A stretch of DNA of 64,000 nt from Flavobacteriaceae bacterium (GTDB taxonomy: Bacteria > Bacteroidota > Bacteroidia > Flavobacteriales > Flavobacteriaceae). Under the pieces are notes generated by a model. That model was given only the letters and a program-made list of their open reading frames with translations. It ran no database searches and was not told the DNA's origin. Location: positions 1 through 64,000 of the forward strand of contig JAESRX010000009.1 of assembly GCA_016764435.1 (NCBI GenBank), in the 5' to 3' direction. Of this stretch, positions 48,961-57,725 are shown piece after piece (the first letter of the stretch is position 1; each line of letters starts with the position of its first letter). The position numbers and the translations under genes were made by a program.

Positions 48961-50115
48961 ATGACAAACATTCTCCATTACATCATATCATCAAAGAAAT
49001 TCTTATTGAATTTAATGATTTTTACAGCTAGTTTACTTTCTTGTTATGGACAAGGTATTGTTACGCCAATAAACACCGCTACTTTGGCATTAAATAATGC
49101 ATCAGAAGGCGACTATTTTATAGGAACAGAAAATCCTGTCGGATTAATTTATCTCGGATTACAAAACGGTACATACCAACCTCTTTTTACAAATGGTCTT
49201 TCTGAAATAATAAATTTTAATAACAATGCAGACGCTAATAGAATAATTGAGCTCCCCCCCCCTATAAGTCCACAAGATATTGCTACAAAACTATATGTAG
49301 ATAGTAAATCCGCAGAAAGTATATATGCGGCTAATGGCAGCCTAACATCTCATAGAATCCTTAATGGTATGAATTTTAATTTAACCTATGAAAATATAGC
49401 CCTCTATACAAATAAAACAATCACTTATAATCTTACAGCTACTAACGATATTAATTTTAGCGCTGGGGTAAAAAACATATTAAAAAGTAGTACAAACGTT
49501 ACTGGTAACATTGCTATTAGCGGTATCTATCTAGACAGCGATGGAAACCCAGGTACTCAAGGCCAGTTATTAAGTTCCACAAACATAGGCACCAAATGGA
49601 TTACCTCCAGCGTTTCACCAAAGACCATCCAATATTACACCTCAGAAAGTGCTAAAACATATCCTGCTCCTGAGTACTTCTTTGAGACATGGCCGATTTC
49701 AAGTACAACCGTAGGTCAAACACATTCCATTATTATAACAGAAAAAAGTATTTTAAGTTTCAATTATACGTTTACTTTTTTTATTGACCCAAATTATCAA
49801 GAAGGAAATAGAATTACTTATGTTAATGTAAAAAACCCGGATGGGACAATTGCGTTTGATCATTTGTCACTTCATAGAAATACTCCTTTAAAAAGTGTAA
49901 AAAACGACAATAATGCGACTGCTTATCTAGGAACAAATTACGGTTCAAAAAAAGTGGTACTTACAACTCCTGGAATCTACACGATTGAATTAATAACTTT
50001 AGGAGACATGCCAGTTTATACAGGGAGTAATGATTTCGATGCAAATATTGTAAATGCATTATATAATAATACAGGCTGGAATTTTGATATTACCATAATC
50101 CCTCAACAAATTTAA
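48961..50115 (+). CDS. Secreted tail-fibre-like protein 5, 'TGWSF' head
   Basis: A 384-residue paralogue; start taken at ATG 48961, two bases after the previous stop (an in-frame upstream start would overlap that gene). Signal peptide ending LLSCYGQ. EGD module ASEGDYFIG ... IYLGLQNGTYQP; a variant fibre motif SPQDIATKLYVDSK; IYAANGSLTSHRILNG; linker GQLLSSTNIGTKWI; C-terminus NNTGWNFDITIIPQQI. Followed immediately by a decayed paralogue end. Confidence 0.72.
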   Translation: MTNILHYIISSKKFLLNLMIFTASLLSCYGQGIVTPINTATLALNNASEGDYFIGTENPVGLIYLGLQNGTYQPLFTNGLSEIINFNNNADANRIIELPPPISPQDIATKLYVDSKSAESIYAANGSLTSHRILNGMNFNLTYENIALYTNKTITYNLTATNDINFSAGVKNILKSSTNVTGNIAISGIYLDSDGNPGTQGQLLSSTNIGTKWITSSVSPKTIQYYTSESAKTYPAPEYFFETWPISSTTVGQTHSIIITEKSILSFNYTFTFFIDPNYQEGNRITYVNVKNPDGTIAFDHLSLHRNTPLKSVKNDNNATAYLGTNYGSKKVVLTTPGIYTIELITLGDMPVYTGSNDFDANIVNALYNNTGWNFDITIIPQQI

Positions 50116-50123
50116 TTACCTAA

Positions 50124-50261
50124 CAACCATCAACAACAGACACAGAAGGAAACTTCCCTATACAGTCTGGAAGTAATAGTTTCAACTCCAGTGTTACGCA
50201 AGCCCCCTACAACTTCACCGGGTGGAATTTCAATGTTTCCATCACCCCAAAAAGCATCTAA
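50124..50261 (+). pseudogene. C-terminal remnant of a ninth fibre paralogue
   Basis: A frame opened just after a stop at 50121 and closed by TAA at 50259-50261 encodes 45 residues ending YNFTGWNFNVSITPKSI. This is the exact C-terminal signature of the 'TGWSF' head group (compare TGYTFDVCVTPKSF). No start, signal peptide or EGD module remains, so it is the tail of a lost gene, probably trimmed by recombination between paralogues. A 72-codon frame overlapping it in another phase is not a gene. Confidence 0.75.
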
Positions 50262-50727
50262 ACCCCTCTTTTTCACCAAACTCAACACCTGTTTTTTCAA
50301 TCAAAAAAACATGACGAAACACAGTTTTACGCGTAATTTTTACCTAAAAAAGAAGGATAAAAACACCTTTATATTTTTGCTTATACGGAAATATATCGTA
50401 ATCAACTGAAAACAATATAGTTACACCTATTACCCTAGTAACATAATAGGCATAAAAAATGAACAAAAGTTACATAGCAGTATTCCTATAATTCCTATAT
50501 TTGCTATGACCCAAATGTATTTTCATAGACCTGTTTAGAAATAACCCTGCATTTTATTTCATCTGGATATTATACGGAATGATGGCCACCGCTATCACTT
50601 TGTATTTTAACGATGAATAAACGCAAGGATAAGGCCTTCGAGACGAGCTACATGCAGGTTAAAAAAAAATTGATAGTATAACACCCCAAATAAAATCACT
50701 ACATTTTTTAGGGAAAATCTAGTACGT
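50262..50727. other. Spacer with two -7 boxes and a short protein-like fragment
   Basis: Two TAnnTTTG boxes occur (50372-50379 TATTTTTG; 50496-50503 TATATTTG). After the second, an ATG at 50506 opens a 10-codon frame, while an overlapping frame encodes the membrane-helix-like segment LFRNNPAFYFIWILYGMMAT and on to FNDE, stopping at 50617-50619. This could be a frameshifted small gene. Otherwise nothing. Confidence 0.4.
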
Positions 50728-52032
50728 ATGAAAAAGTTATTAATAATGTCGATACTTCTGTTAGGGACAGAGTTCGCATTAGCACAAAATTTTATTACAG
50801 ATAGCGAAGTTGGTGACCTCACAGCATCAGAAGGAGACTTATATGAAGCCACTCCAAGTGGTACCGTATATATTGGCTTGGCCAATGGAGCCTATCACGC
50901 CATCGCAAAAGGAAATATCTATACTGATGATGGAGTATTGACAGGAAATAGAATTATTAATGGAACTGGTAACTTCAATGTGAAATTTGAAGCACTCGAT
51001 CATTTCGATGTTTACACAAAAGGTGAGATTAGATTAACGGCAGATACTTACACCATCCTCTCTGGGAAAGCTGGAATTATCATGAACCAAAAAGTTCAGT
51101 TTATTGGTGCTCTTACAGATAAAGATTGGGAATCTGGTACACTGGGCCAAATCTTAAGCTCCACTGGCACAAATATCAAATGGATAGATAATCCAAGCGG
51201 AAAATCCATTTACACTCACGGTGGCACTTTAACTAGTGACCGTGAGCTTTTAGGGGCTTCCTATAATTTATCCTTTGAAAATGTTCGTAATTTCAACACC
51301 AATGTAATCAATAGATTGAGTAAAAGCTTGTCTTCTCAGTTCTTAGCCACCAATAAAATTGAATTAAAATCAAGTGCTGGGAATGTAGAAATAGCGGCTC
51401 CTTTAGGTATTGAACTTCAGAACAACACATCCGTAACTGGAAACCTCTCTGTAACAGGAAGCTATAGCGACAGCAGTACCGACACCGGTAATACAGGAGA
51501 CATACTATCCTCTACGGGGACAGCTACTGGAACGGACTGGCATCCACTTATTAGTACAGACCCGAAGAATGCCGTGACCATGGGAACTGACAAAGGCGTT
51601 TTTGTTAAAAAAAATACCATTAAGTTTCTCTCTAAAGAAAGTACAAAACACGAAAATTGGGGTATTAAACCTTCGAATAATGAAGACCGTGTAGCATCCC
51701 ATACTGTAACCCTTGAAGTAGCAAGTATTGTCAATATAAATTACATATTTACCTTTGAAAGAACCAATGGTACTACCGGAGCATTCCGTACGGTCCATAT
51801 AGACATCTCTGGAGACATCATAAAAACAAGCCAGATGAGTACCTTGACAAACACCTTTGGCACATCAGAAAGATGGGGTACCTGTGCGGCTAGCCGTAGT
51901 TTTAAACTAGCCCCTGGAGAGTATACCTTTTCTATGAACACCTATGGAAGTCATCCATGTACTACAGAAGCACAAAATGACCTCATGTACGGCTGGAGTT
52001 TCGATATTACAGCTACTCCCCTCAACGAATAG
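50728..52032 (+). CDS. Secreted tail-fibre-like protein 6, two fibre units, 'TGWSF' head
   Basis: A 434-residue exported protein (signal KKLLIMSILLLGTEFALAQ). EGD module ASEGDLYEATPSG then VYIGLANGAYHA. It carries the 'DG-x-L-x-x-x-R' unit twice (IYTDDGVLTGNRIINGTG and IYTHGGTLTSDRELLGA), each followed by a linker (GQILSSTGTNIKWI; GDILSSTGTATGTDW). The head ends YGWSFDITATPLNE. It lacks the DAATK motif. The internal duplication suggests shaft-length variation among paralogues. Confidence 0.72.
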   Translation: MKKLLIMSILLLGTEFALAQNFITDSEVGDLTASEGDLYEATPSGTVYIGLANGAYHAIAKGNIYTDDGVLTGNRIINGTGNFNVKFEALDHFDVYTKGEIRLTADTYTILSGKAGIIMNQKVQFIGALTDKDWESGTLGQILSSTGTNIKWIDNPSGKSIYTHGGTLTSDRELLGASYNLSFENVRNFNTNVINRLSKSLSSQFLATNKIELKSSAGNVEIAAPLGIELQNNTSVTGNLSVTGSYSDSSTDTGNTGDILSSTGTATGTDWHPLISTDPKNAVTMGTDKGVFVKKNTIKFLSKESTKHENWGIKPSNNEDRVASHTVTLEVASIVNINYIFTFERTNGTTGAFRTVHIDISGDIIKTSQMSTLTNTFGTSERWGTCAASRSFKLAPGEYTFSMNTYGSHPCTTEAQNDLMYGWSFDITATPLNE

Positions 52033-52417
52033 GAACAGCGAAAGAGTCCACTGCCTACAATCTTAGAGTCTTGTTTTTAATCATTCTAGAAGACAGCACT
52101 CGCTCATATCGCATTTTCAAATTCATAAACGTCATTTCAGTAAAACCCGTTCTTATGTTGCCTATTTATACCTGAATTCCATAAACCGCCGCATGCCTTT
52201 ATTGCGGTACGCCTAAAAAGCAATCCATTTTACCCTAGCTAATAATGCTATTTTCTCCTGTTTTATATTCCTATAAAACCAGCAGAAACACCGCTCAATA
52301 CAAAAAACACAGTCCCATTCATTGGATCGGTTTTATCAAAAAGTTAAAGCTGCCTAAAGTAACAACAGTCCCCACAAAAAAATGACACAATACACTATTT
52401 CACTACGCTTAAACAAC
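52033..52417. other. Gene-free spacer within the fibre array
   Basis: About 385 bases. No frame with paralogue motifs, no clear terminator and no TAnnTTTG box immediately upstream of the next gene. Confidence 0.4.
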
Positions 52418-53998
52418 ATGTCTAAATACCTTTGCATCCTTGTTTTCTTGTTCCTTCTAACGTTTCATATGCATGGACAAACAATGATATTTGACAACGA
52501 CATTAAAAACAATACAGCATCCGAAGGAGATTTATACAGGCACCATAAAAGCAATGTGATTTACATAGGGCTCAGTGATGGAAGCTACCATCCTATTCTT
52601 ACAAATCTACAGGAAATATTAGCGCAAGCCAATGATGCTGCCAGTAAAAAAATAACAAATCTAGGAACACCTTTAAAACCAAAAGATGCAGCGACTAAGG
52701 AATATGTAGATAAATTAACTAGTGGCACCAACTGGCTAATAGTCGGGAATGCCCCTACAAATACTTTTAGTTTTCTAGGAACCACTAACGATGTTAAAAT
52801 GCAAATACGTTCTAACAATCTTCCAATGTTAGAATTTGGAAGAAGAAAAACACTGGGACTTGTGCAACCTTTTCCAGACTATGAAACTGGAGACCAACCT
52901 TTAGTCCTTTTAAATGGAGATGGAAATACCGCAGCCTTACAATTCACTGCCTCAGAAGCCTCTTTTTACAAGCCTATGTTTTTTACCACCCCTAATGGAA
53001 ACTTTCGTTTAAAAGGAAGCTCAGGAAAATCAGACTTCTTTGAAATAGGATCTGCGGGTCCTGACAATGAAGGGCGCTTAGAATTTATTATAGGTGATGA
53101 TGGCGCCGAACCTATAATATTTAAACGCTATGATTTTAGAAACGGAAAATTCTATCAAGAATTTTTCAGAGTCCAAGGAAGTGACAATACTGCCAATGCT
53201 AAAACCAGGTTCGGAATTAATATAAACACCACTCATAAACCTATAGTTCCCGGCTACAAAGATAACGCCAATTTAGGGTATAATATCGCAAACTCCACCC
53301 TACAAGTAAATGGATCCATCTCACTAAGTATTATAAAAACCACAAGAAATTTAACCCTAACAGAGGAGCATCACACCATCATCATAAATGAAAATCATAG
53401 GATAAGGCTTCCAAATGCCAGCACTTCCAAAGGGAGAAATTACATCCTAAAAAACACTACTAATAACACCATAACTATTAGTAATTACAAAGACGCATCA
53501 GGGGAAAATAGTACAAAAATTTCTCCTAAGACAATCTTATTTATACAAAGTGATGGTAGCAATTGGCAACAAATCAATAATTCCAATACTTCCAGCAGTA
53601 CTGTTTCTACACTTAACGTTACAAAAGAAACTATAGGCTATGTATTTGCCGCTTCTTATGTTCATCTTAACGGAAGTAATGACAAACACAATATAAATGT
53701 AACGCACGCTAGTATTAAAAGAGAGGAAAAAGGTGTTTACAATATCCAATTTTCAACTCACCATCCAAACGGTATGTATTATGACATTAGCCATAGTAAC
53801 TATTCAATCATAAAAGGAATTGTAACACAAATTTCAAATAGATCCAGGAATGGATTCAACATTTCATTCTTTAAGCCAACCTATCAAAATGCTAAGAAAA
53901 AAAAGCCTGGAAAATTAGTATACGTCCCTATTGATTTGGATTGGACCTTTAACGTTTCCGCTACAAAAGAAGTCGTAACCAATATCAGTTTTAAGTAA
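52418..53998 (+). CDS. Secreted tail-fibre-like protein 7, long shaft, distal-tail head
   Basis: A 526-residue exported protein; start taken at ATG 52418 so that the signal peptide (SKYLCILVFLFLLTFHMHGQ) begins the protein. EGD module ASEGDLYRHHKSN then IYIGLSDGSYHP; fibre motif LKPKDAATKEYVDKL. The middle (about 120-320) is a distinct, non-paralogous region. It then shows a phage-tail-like stretch (TRNLTLTEEHHTIIINENHR ... LPNASTSKGRNYILKN) and a head with GVYNIQFSTHHPNG that resembles the next gene's head. Adhesin-like; function unproven. Confidence 0.7.
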   Translation: MSKYLCILVFLFLLTFHMHGQTMIFDNDIKNNTASEGDLYRHHKSNVIYIGLSDGSYHPILTNLQEILAQANDAASKKITNLGTPLKPKDAATKEYVDKLTSGTNWLIVGNAPTNTFSFLGTTNDVKMQIRSNNLPMLEFGRRKTLGLVQPFPDYETGDQPLVLLNGDGNTAALQFTASEASFYKPMFFTTPNGNFRLKGSSGKSDFFEIGSAGPDNEGRLEFIIGDDGAEPIIFKRYDFRNGKFYQEFFRVQGSDNTANAKTRFGININTTHKPIVPGYKDNANLGYNIANSTLQVNGSISLSIIKTTRNLTLTEEHHTIIINENHRIRLPNASTSKGRNYILKNTTNNTITISNYKDASGENSTKISPKTILFIQSDGSNWQQINNSNTSSSTVSTLNVTKETIGYVFAASYVHLNGSNDKHNINVTHASIKREEKGVYNIQFSTHHPNGMYYDISHSNYSIIKGIVTQISNRSRNGFNISFFKPTYQNAKKKKPGKLVYVPIDLDWTFNVSATKEVVTNISFK

Positions 53999-54333
53999 CA
54001 GGCGCTGTTTCGTGTCTAAAATTAAATTCACTCCACACTTTACACACAGACTTCTCTCTTAAGAGCATCAAATGATAAGGTTCAACACAGAACAAATAAA
54101 TAGTATTTCTACTTCAGAAGAAAGACGAGGAAGAAGGCCCTTCATACACTCGGATATATAGGTACAACCAGCGTTTATAAATTCACAATGATTACTGTAG
54201 GCTAGACAATAAAATCAAAAACTCAAACAGGTGAATTCTACGGATGCACGATGACATGTCACCGCTCCCTTGAGTTTTATAATTATACGCAAGAGGTGAT
54301 TCTCTCAAATTCTTAAAAATCAATATTATTTCA
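53999..54333. other. Gene-free spacer within the fibre array
   Basis: About 335 bases with no gene or paralogue remnant that I can read. It ends at the promoter of the next gene. Confidence 0.4.
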
Positions 54334-54341
54334 TACCTTTG
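54334..54341 (+). promoter_or_regulatory. -7 box of fibre gene 8
   Basis: TACCTTTG, a full TAnnTTTG match, 52 bases before the ATG at 54394. Confidence 0.55.
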
Positions 54342-54393
54342 CCCCTTATAACTACGGTTTTAATTGCTACCAATCCGTTATACATCATTTGCT

Positions 54394-55281
54394 ATGAAAA
54401 AAACAGTACTACTTGTGCTCCTTCTTTGGGGGTGCCTGAGCATTGCTCAAAACACCATACCCGACAGTCAAACCTCTACGAATACCGCCGCTGAGGGTGA
54501 TATTTACATTGGAGTTCCCAGTGGAAACATCTATCTAGGATTGAGTAATGGCGTGTACCATTCCCTCAATTTTAATATAGCCACTACTAATTTGTACACC
54601 ACAGATGGAACTATTCCAAACAACCGAGTCGTTACAGGAAATCCCTCTAGCTATTTATGGTTTAATAATTTTAAGGAATTTTACATAAATGCCTCTTCTG
54701 TAATCAGACTGGCCTCTGATTCTAATATTCAACTCGAAGCCAGTAATTACATCCGTCTGGTCGCCGACATCGGTATTCGGTTACAAGGAAACACCACGGC
54801 TTTAAAGGATTTCATCCTAAAAGAACGCCTCGTTGACGGCACCTTTAGTAGTGGAAGTCCTGGAGATATCCTTAGCTCCACAGGAGCAGCGACCAAATGG
54901 ATACCAAAAAATGCGCTCATAAGTACAGATGACACGAATAGTATTACCACAGGAACCGATCAAGGTCTTTATTATGAAAACCCGATAAAAGCCTATGGAA
55001 AAATAACAGCCTCCGGTCCGGCCGCTAAAATAATAGGAGCGCTGAGCAGTAGGATTTCTAGAGGACAATATCAAATTATATTTACCACGCCTTTTTCACA
55101 CAATAACTACACCATACAATTGGCTCAAAAAAGCAGGAATGGTCAGGGAAATGACGATCCAGGTATTGCTTATTACGACCAAACCAATACCGGGTTTAAA
55201 GTGAGAATTGGTGACAATGATAATGGTGGATCGGACCGAAATAAATTTGATTCCGAATTTATGTTCACCGTCATGGACTAA
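54394..55281 (+). CDS. Secreted tail-fibre-like protein 8, distal-tail head
   Basis: A 295-residue exported protein; the ATG at 54394 begins the signal peptide (KKTVLLVLLLWGCLSIAQ). EGD module AAEGDIYIGVPSG then IYLGLSNGVYHS; LYTTDGTIPNNRVVTG; beta-strand ladder (IRLASDSNIQLEASNYIRL); linker GDILSSTGAATKWIP. The head (AYGKITASG ... GQYQIIFTTPFSHNNYTIQL ... FMFTVMD) resembles the distal domain of phage tail fibres. It is the simplest complete member of the group and useful as a reference for domain limits. Confidence 0.72.
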   Translation: MKKTVLLVLLLWGCLSIAQNTIPDSQTSTNTAAEGDIYIGVPSGNIYLGLSNGVYHSLNFNIATTNLYTTDGTIPNNRVVTGNPSSYLWFNNFKEFYINASSVIRLASDSNIQLEASNYIRLVADIGIRLQGNTTALKDFILKERLVDGTFSSGSPGDILSSTGAATKWIPKNALISTDDTNSITTGTDQGLYYENPIKAYGKITASGPAAKIIGALSSRISRGQYQIIFTTPFSHNNYTIQLAQKSRNGQGNDDPGIAYYDQTNTGFKVRIGDNDNGGSDRNKFDSEFMFTVMD

Positions 55282-55485
55282 AAATAAACGGGGTTTCCTC
55301 CTAGCCATATAACTCCACATTTAAAGGGCTAAAAACGGAGACTTTACAATACATAAGAAAACAACCTACAGTAGCGGGCAAAAAACTCTCTGACATTCTT
55401 TTAAAAAAACCCGATCATTACGGAGAAGCTCCAGCCTTCCATTGTTTAAAACAAACAGAGTGTAACTATTTAGATAAAAAAAGCG
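55282..55485. other. Spacer before the CHU_C gene
   Basis: No gene or paralogue remnant recognised; ends at a promoter. Confidence 0.4.
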
Positions 55486-55493
55486 TACTTTTG
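55486..55493 (+). promoter_or_regulatory. -7 box of the CHU_C gene
   Basis: TACTTTTG, 91 bases before the ATG at 55585; the long leader has no obvious structure. Confidence 0.5.
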
Positions 55494-55584
55494 TAGCTGT
55501 AATGTGTTACTAATAATTGTTTTATAGAGAAATAATTCGATACATACATTTTAAAAGTAACCTATTTTTACCCCCGTATTAAGG

Positions 55585-56760
55585 ATGAAAAAATTATCGA
55601 CTTACCTTCTTTTAACAGGCTTACTTTTTAGTGGAGCTGGAAACATATACGCACAGGCTAATTATGCCTTAGCCACCCATGGAAATATCCAAATGCACGC
55701 TGGTGCTTCCATTGGCTTCCATACGAACTTAATTAACAATCAGTCTTTTGATACTAATTTAGGCTTGGTGGGGTTCTATAGCACTGACGAAACCTTGAGT
55801 ATTGAAGGAACTCATATTCCACGATTTCACAATTTTGAAGTGGATACAAAATACAATTTAGAACTGTATACTTCGGTAGATGTTCTAAACGACATGTCCT
55901 TTATAAATGGACTTATCATCACGCCTAGAGACGAAGTAAACATCGCCTTAAACTACTTGTCTAATTCTATGTTTGCCGGAGAATCCGACCTTACCTATAT
56001 AGATGGATATGCCAGTGTTATTGGAATTGAAAATTTTACATTTCCGATAGGAGATGACGACCGCTTAAGGCCCTTAATAATCCCTGAAAATACAAGCTTT
56101 TTTAAAGCTGCTTATTTTTTCGAGGATCCAAACAGTCCGGATTATTTCAATGATAATTTTGACACCGACCAACTTGTCAATACCCTTACCAATGTAAGTA
56201 CACTAGAATTTTGGGACCTTAATGGCGCCGAAGAAACATCCGTTACCTTAACATGGGACGATGTAAGTGACCTGCATGGATTGACGCCTATTCTTAAAAA
56301 ATTACGTGTCGTAGGTTGGAATAAAAACACTTTAAAATGGGACAACTTAGGAAATACAGGCTTCACAGGTGGATTTAGTAATGGAAGCATTAGCTCCATT
56401 CCTTTTACCCCAAACGACTACGAAGTCATTACCTTAGGATCTGATTTAAGAGGTGTCTTAAGTCCCGATGTTATTACGGATAATATCAACTATGTGATCA
56501 GTCCGAATGAGGATGGTGTGAATGATTATTTAGTCTTCGACAATATTGAAGTATTTTACAACAATCAATTGACCATCTACAACCGATGGGGATCATTGGT
56601 TTATAAAGCCATTGACTATAAAAATTCTTGGGATGGAACTTCTGATCATAGTTTAACCATCTCACAAACCAAGAAACTTCCTACCGGAACTTATTTTTAT
56701 GTATTGTACTTGAATGACAAGTCCAAGACTAGAAAAGGATGGGTGTATATTACTCGTTAA
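55585..56760 (+). CDS. Type IX-secreted surface protein with CHU_C (gliding-associated) C-terminal domain
   Basis: A 391-residue exported protein (signal KKLSTYLLLTGLLFSGAGNIYAQ). Residues 30-290 form an all-beta region (HAGASIGFHTNLINNQSFD ... FPIGDDDRLRPLIIPE). The last ~85 residues are a CHU_C/type B sorting domain: ISPNEDGVNDYLVFDNIE, LTIYNRWGSLVYK, GTYFYVLYLND, KGWVYITR. Such domains direct export through the type IX system, and some partners need a PorP/SprF-like protein, which is not adjacent here. It ends the fibre array and may anchor or organise the preceding proteins. This is inference. Confidence 0.88.
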   Translation: MKKLSTYLLLTGLLFSGAGNIYAQANYALATHGNIQMHAGASIGFHTNLINNQSFDTNLGLVGFYSTDETLSIEGTHIPRFHNFEVDTKYNLELYTSVDVLNDMSFINGLIITPRDEVNIALNYLSNSMFAGESDLTYIDGYASVIGIENFTFPIGDDDRLRPLIIPENTSFFKAAYFFEDPNSPDYFNDNFDTDQLVNTLTNVSTLEFWDLNGAEETSVTLTWDDVSDLHGLTPILKKLRVVGWNKNTLKWDNLGNTGFTGGFSNGSISSIPFTPNDYEVITLGSDLRGVLSPDVITDNINYVISPNEDGVNDYLVFDNIEVFYNNQLTIYNRWGSLVYKAIDYKNSWDGTSDHSLTISQTKKLPTGTYFYVLYLNDKSKTRKGWVYITR

Positions 56761-57253
56761 GGCTCTTTACCGATTTTCGTGGCGTGGTTGGATTGAATCC
56801 AAAATCACTGTCTGGAATTTCTATTCCCAATTGAGTTATGATGTAACCGATACTTGCAAAATGATGAATGGCATGACTATGTGCCTGAATTAAAGTACTT
56901 GCAAAAGTGTACTTCACTTGAACCACTCCCAAGCCCAAATCGTCAGAAACTAAAATTAGGTCCTCGTATTGAGAAGGAGTGACAGCCCGTAATGATTCAA
57001 TTATTTTTTGAAAATAGGCAATGCCTTCTGTCGTTTTTTGAGAAGCCAATTCCATGCGTTTTCTTGCCGAAAAATCCACATTATTCACAGGAACCCCTTC
57101 AAAGATACACTCAAAAATATCACCTACATGGCGTATATGAACTCCGATACTGGCATAATATGGAGCTACAGATGTATCCGTATAAGACGTGTCCGTAATT
57201 GTTTCTAATAATTTTATTCCGCGCTGTAGATTCTTAATGATGGCTGCTGTCAT
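56750..57253 (-). CDS. DinB-superfamily protein
   Basis: A 167-residue four-helix-bundle protein. The three metal-ligand histidine positions of the DinB/DfsB fold are suggested by GVHIRHVGD (near residue 35) and by the helix AHSHAIHHFASIGYI near residue 130. Members include bacillithiol/mycothiol transferases and many damage-inducible proteins of unknown activity. It converges on the CHU_C gene with an 11-base overlap. Confidence 0.83.
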   Translation of the reverse strand: MTAAIIKNLQRGIKLLETITDTSYTDTSVAPYYASIGVHIRHVGDIFECIFEGVPVNNVDFSARKRMELASQKTTEGIAYFQKIIESLRAVTPSQYEDLILVSDDLGLGVVQVKYTFASTLIQAHSHAIHHFASIGYIITQLGIEIPDSDFGFNPTTPRKSVKSLNE

Positions 57254-57679
57254 ATAATTCTGAAGGTATTTTAAGTAAATATAGTTTAATTAAATCAGTT
57301 TTCTTACAAGAATACGCATCGCTACCTTCCTAAAACAGCAACAGCCCTTGGCAACAATTAACGTAGTTTCAACCGATACACCGTGTTTTTAAAAAAAACA
57401 ATCTCATGAACGCATTACTCCTAGACTAAAAAATATGCGTCACAACAATTGTGAATATTCAAGACACCTCTATGCAAAGAAACAGTTTCTAAACTACGGT
57501 TATAAGGAACAATACTGGAGTTTCAAGCTGAAAAAATACGATACAAACCTCAACTACAAGACATTAGATTACCTTCATAAACCCACCTCACATTGCTTCT
57601 GTAACAAATATCACATTACAAGACTCAAAAAAAGCGTACATTTAAGTATTAATTGATTTAATTATATAAATATTCGTAC
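57254..57679. other. Gene-free spacer before the polysaccharide locus
   Basis: About 425 bases. A 73-codon frame (57435-57656) is Lys/Tyr/His-rich with no signal, helix or family pattern, and I do not consider it a gene. Confidence 0.4.
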
Positions 57680-57717
57680 TAAAAGCCTCCTAATACCCAC
57701 TATTATGAGGCTTTTTT
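57680..57717 (-). terminator. Terminator of the polysaccharide operon
   Basis: Stem AAAAGCCTC / GAGGCTTTT with a 17-base loop, just past the flippase stop. T-runs on both strands. Confidence 0.75.
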
Positions 57718-57725
57718 CTAGCACT

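Noticed and set aside
50191-50409. 72-codon frame
   Set aside because: It overlaps, in a different phase, the readable C-terminal remnant of a fibre paralogue (50124-50261).
52427-52434. TACCTTTG box
   Set aside because: It lies inside the signal-peptide codons of the fibre gene starting at 52418 (Tyr-Leu-Cys), so it would exclude the signal peptide from the product.
57435-57656. 73-codon frame on the plus strand
   Set aside because: Lys/Tyr/His-rich with no signal, helix or family pattern; no -7 box upstream.
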